The notes beneath the pieces are model-generated. The model did no database searches, was not told the DNA's origin, and saw only the letters and a list, made by a program, of their open reading frames with translations. Positions 5,544 through 6,001 of a stretch of DNA of 6,001 bases are shown here, in pieces. Numbering within the stretch: the first letter of the stretch is position 1; every line of letters starts with the position of its first letter. The DNA comes from a bacterium. GTDB taxonomy: Bacteria; Pseudomonadota; Gammaproteobacteria; Berkiellales; Berkiellaceae. The position numbers and the translations under genes are program-made. The stretch covers positions 1 to 6,001 of the forward strand of contig RFNU01000106.1 in assembly GCA_009927065.1 (NCBI GenBank), read 5' to 3'.

Positions 5544-6001
5544 AAGCTAGATTTGTCGGTTGGCTACCGACTTTGATGAGTTTAAGCGCTTTACTTTTTA
5601 TAAACTCGGTGTTGCAATTCATAGCAACACCGGGCAATCGTTGGGTTGCGTATTTTACGAAAAGTCAGCCTTATCAGCTTGAAGCGCTAGATCAATCTTG
5701 GAGTACGTTTGCCAAAAATATTTTCAATCAATATCAGTTGTTGCAAAAAACAATTAATTTAACAAGATTATCTGCAAACGAATTTATACCTATAGGAATT
5801 TTTAGCGAAATAGATTCGACTGGGCACATTCAGTATTGGGGACGCACTTCTAAAAAATTAAAAGAATCTTCTTTAATTTTAATCGGCCCAGAAGGCATTT
5901 TAGGAAGAGCTGAGCATAAAACAGAGCATTTTTACCACATTGTGCCCATCACTCATAAAGACATTCAAATCCCAGCTCTGCTGAATGATAAAGCAAATAT
6001 C
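5534..6001 (+). CDS. mreC: MreC-like rod shape-determining protein (partial, runs off the window)
   Basis: The frame is open from ATG 5534 to the window edge (156 codons). MreC is an inner-membrane, periplasm-facing scaffold that links MreB to PBP2. Position directly after mreB and topology agree: a short cytoplasmic start with K4 and R6, one membrane segment at about 8-31, then a periplasmic part. The best sequence match to MreC is L-I-L-I-G-P-E-G-I-L-G-R-A (114-126), corresponding to the family's V-V-T-P-D-G-L-V-G-R-V core, followed by a hydrophobic segment around H-I-V-P-I-T (135-140) at the place of the family's L-L-L-T-D. Otherwise the protein is divergent. Only about 50 residues separate the membrane helix from the beta domain (starting near 84), without a clear heptad coiled coil, where MreC normally has a longer coiled-coil segment. 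The start overlaps mreB by 10 nt (ATGGCAGTAA) and has no good Shine-Dalgarno, which suggests translation by coupling. A second ATG at 5576 would lose the basic residues before the membrane helix. The C-terminal part is not visible. Confidence 0.72.
   Translation, partial: MAVKARFVGWLPTLMSLSALLFINSVLQFIATPGNRWVAYFTKSQPYQLEALDQSWSTFAKNIFNQYQLLQKTINLTRLSANEFIPIGIFSEIDSTGHIQYWGRTSKKLKESSLILIGPEGILGRAEHKTEHFYHIVPITHKDIQIPALLNDKANI

Overview
The window looks like chromosomal DNA from a low-G+C gammaproteobacterium. MreB is very close to the enterobacterial and Legionella type, and GatB (for example its ...RKNYFYPDLPKGYQISQ... stretch) resembles Legionella or Francisella forms. AT-rich spacers, the gatCAB operon next to mreB and an IS-like remnant would suit a Legionellales-type or other host-associated lineage. 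That placement is inferred from remembered sequence, not from a search.

Layout from left to right. Positions 1-67 are unusually GC-rich, carry two adjacent hairpins and end in GTAGTTCAC. This resembles the right end (omega-RNA scaffold region) of an IS200/IS605-type element whose body would lie to the left. Positions 117-803 (minus) encode a short, divergent UppP/BacA-like undecaprenyl-diphosphatase with changed active-site residues. A 26-bp near-perfect palindrome at 890-915 probably terminates the gatCAB operon. Positions 923-4119 (minus) hold gatC-gatA-gatB, read right to left and tightly coupled: a TAATG overlap between gatC and gatA, 3 nt between gatA and gatB, and a strong Shine-Dalgarno sequence inside each upstream gene's last codons. 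A 380-bp divergent intergenic region (4120-4499) carries a promoter candidate for gatC and a good sigma70 promoter candidate for mreB. Positions 4500-5543 (plus) are mreB. A divergent mreC-like gene starts at 5534, overlaps mreB by 10 nt and runs off the right edge.

Functionally there are two housekeeping modules. GatCAB is the amidotransferase that converts Glu-tRNA(Gln) and/or Asp-tRNA(Asn) into the correctly amidated tRNA. MreB-MreC is the cytoskeletal and membrane scaffold for lateral wall synthesis. The UppP-like gene, if active, would recycle the undecaprenyl lipid carrier used by that same wall synthesis, though its link to mreBC here is only proximity. I found no clearly new multi-gene system. 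The points most worth a second look are the altered UppP-like protein, the apparently coiled-coil-poor MreC, and the IS/omega-RNA-like end at the left edge.
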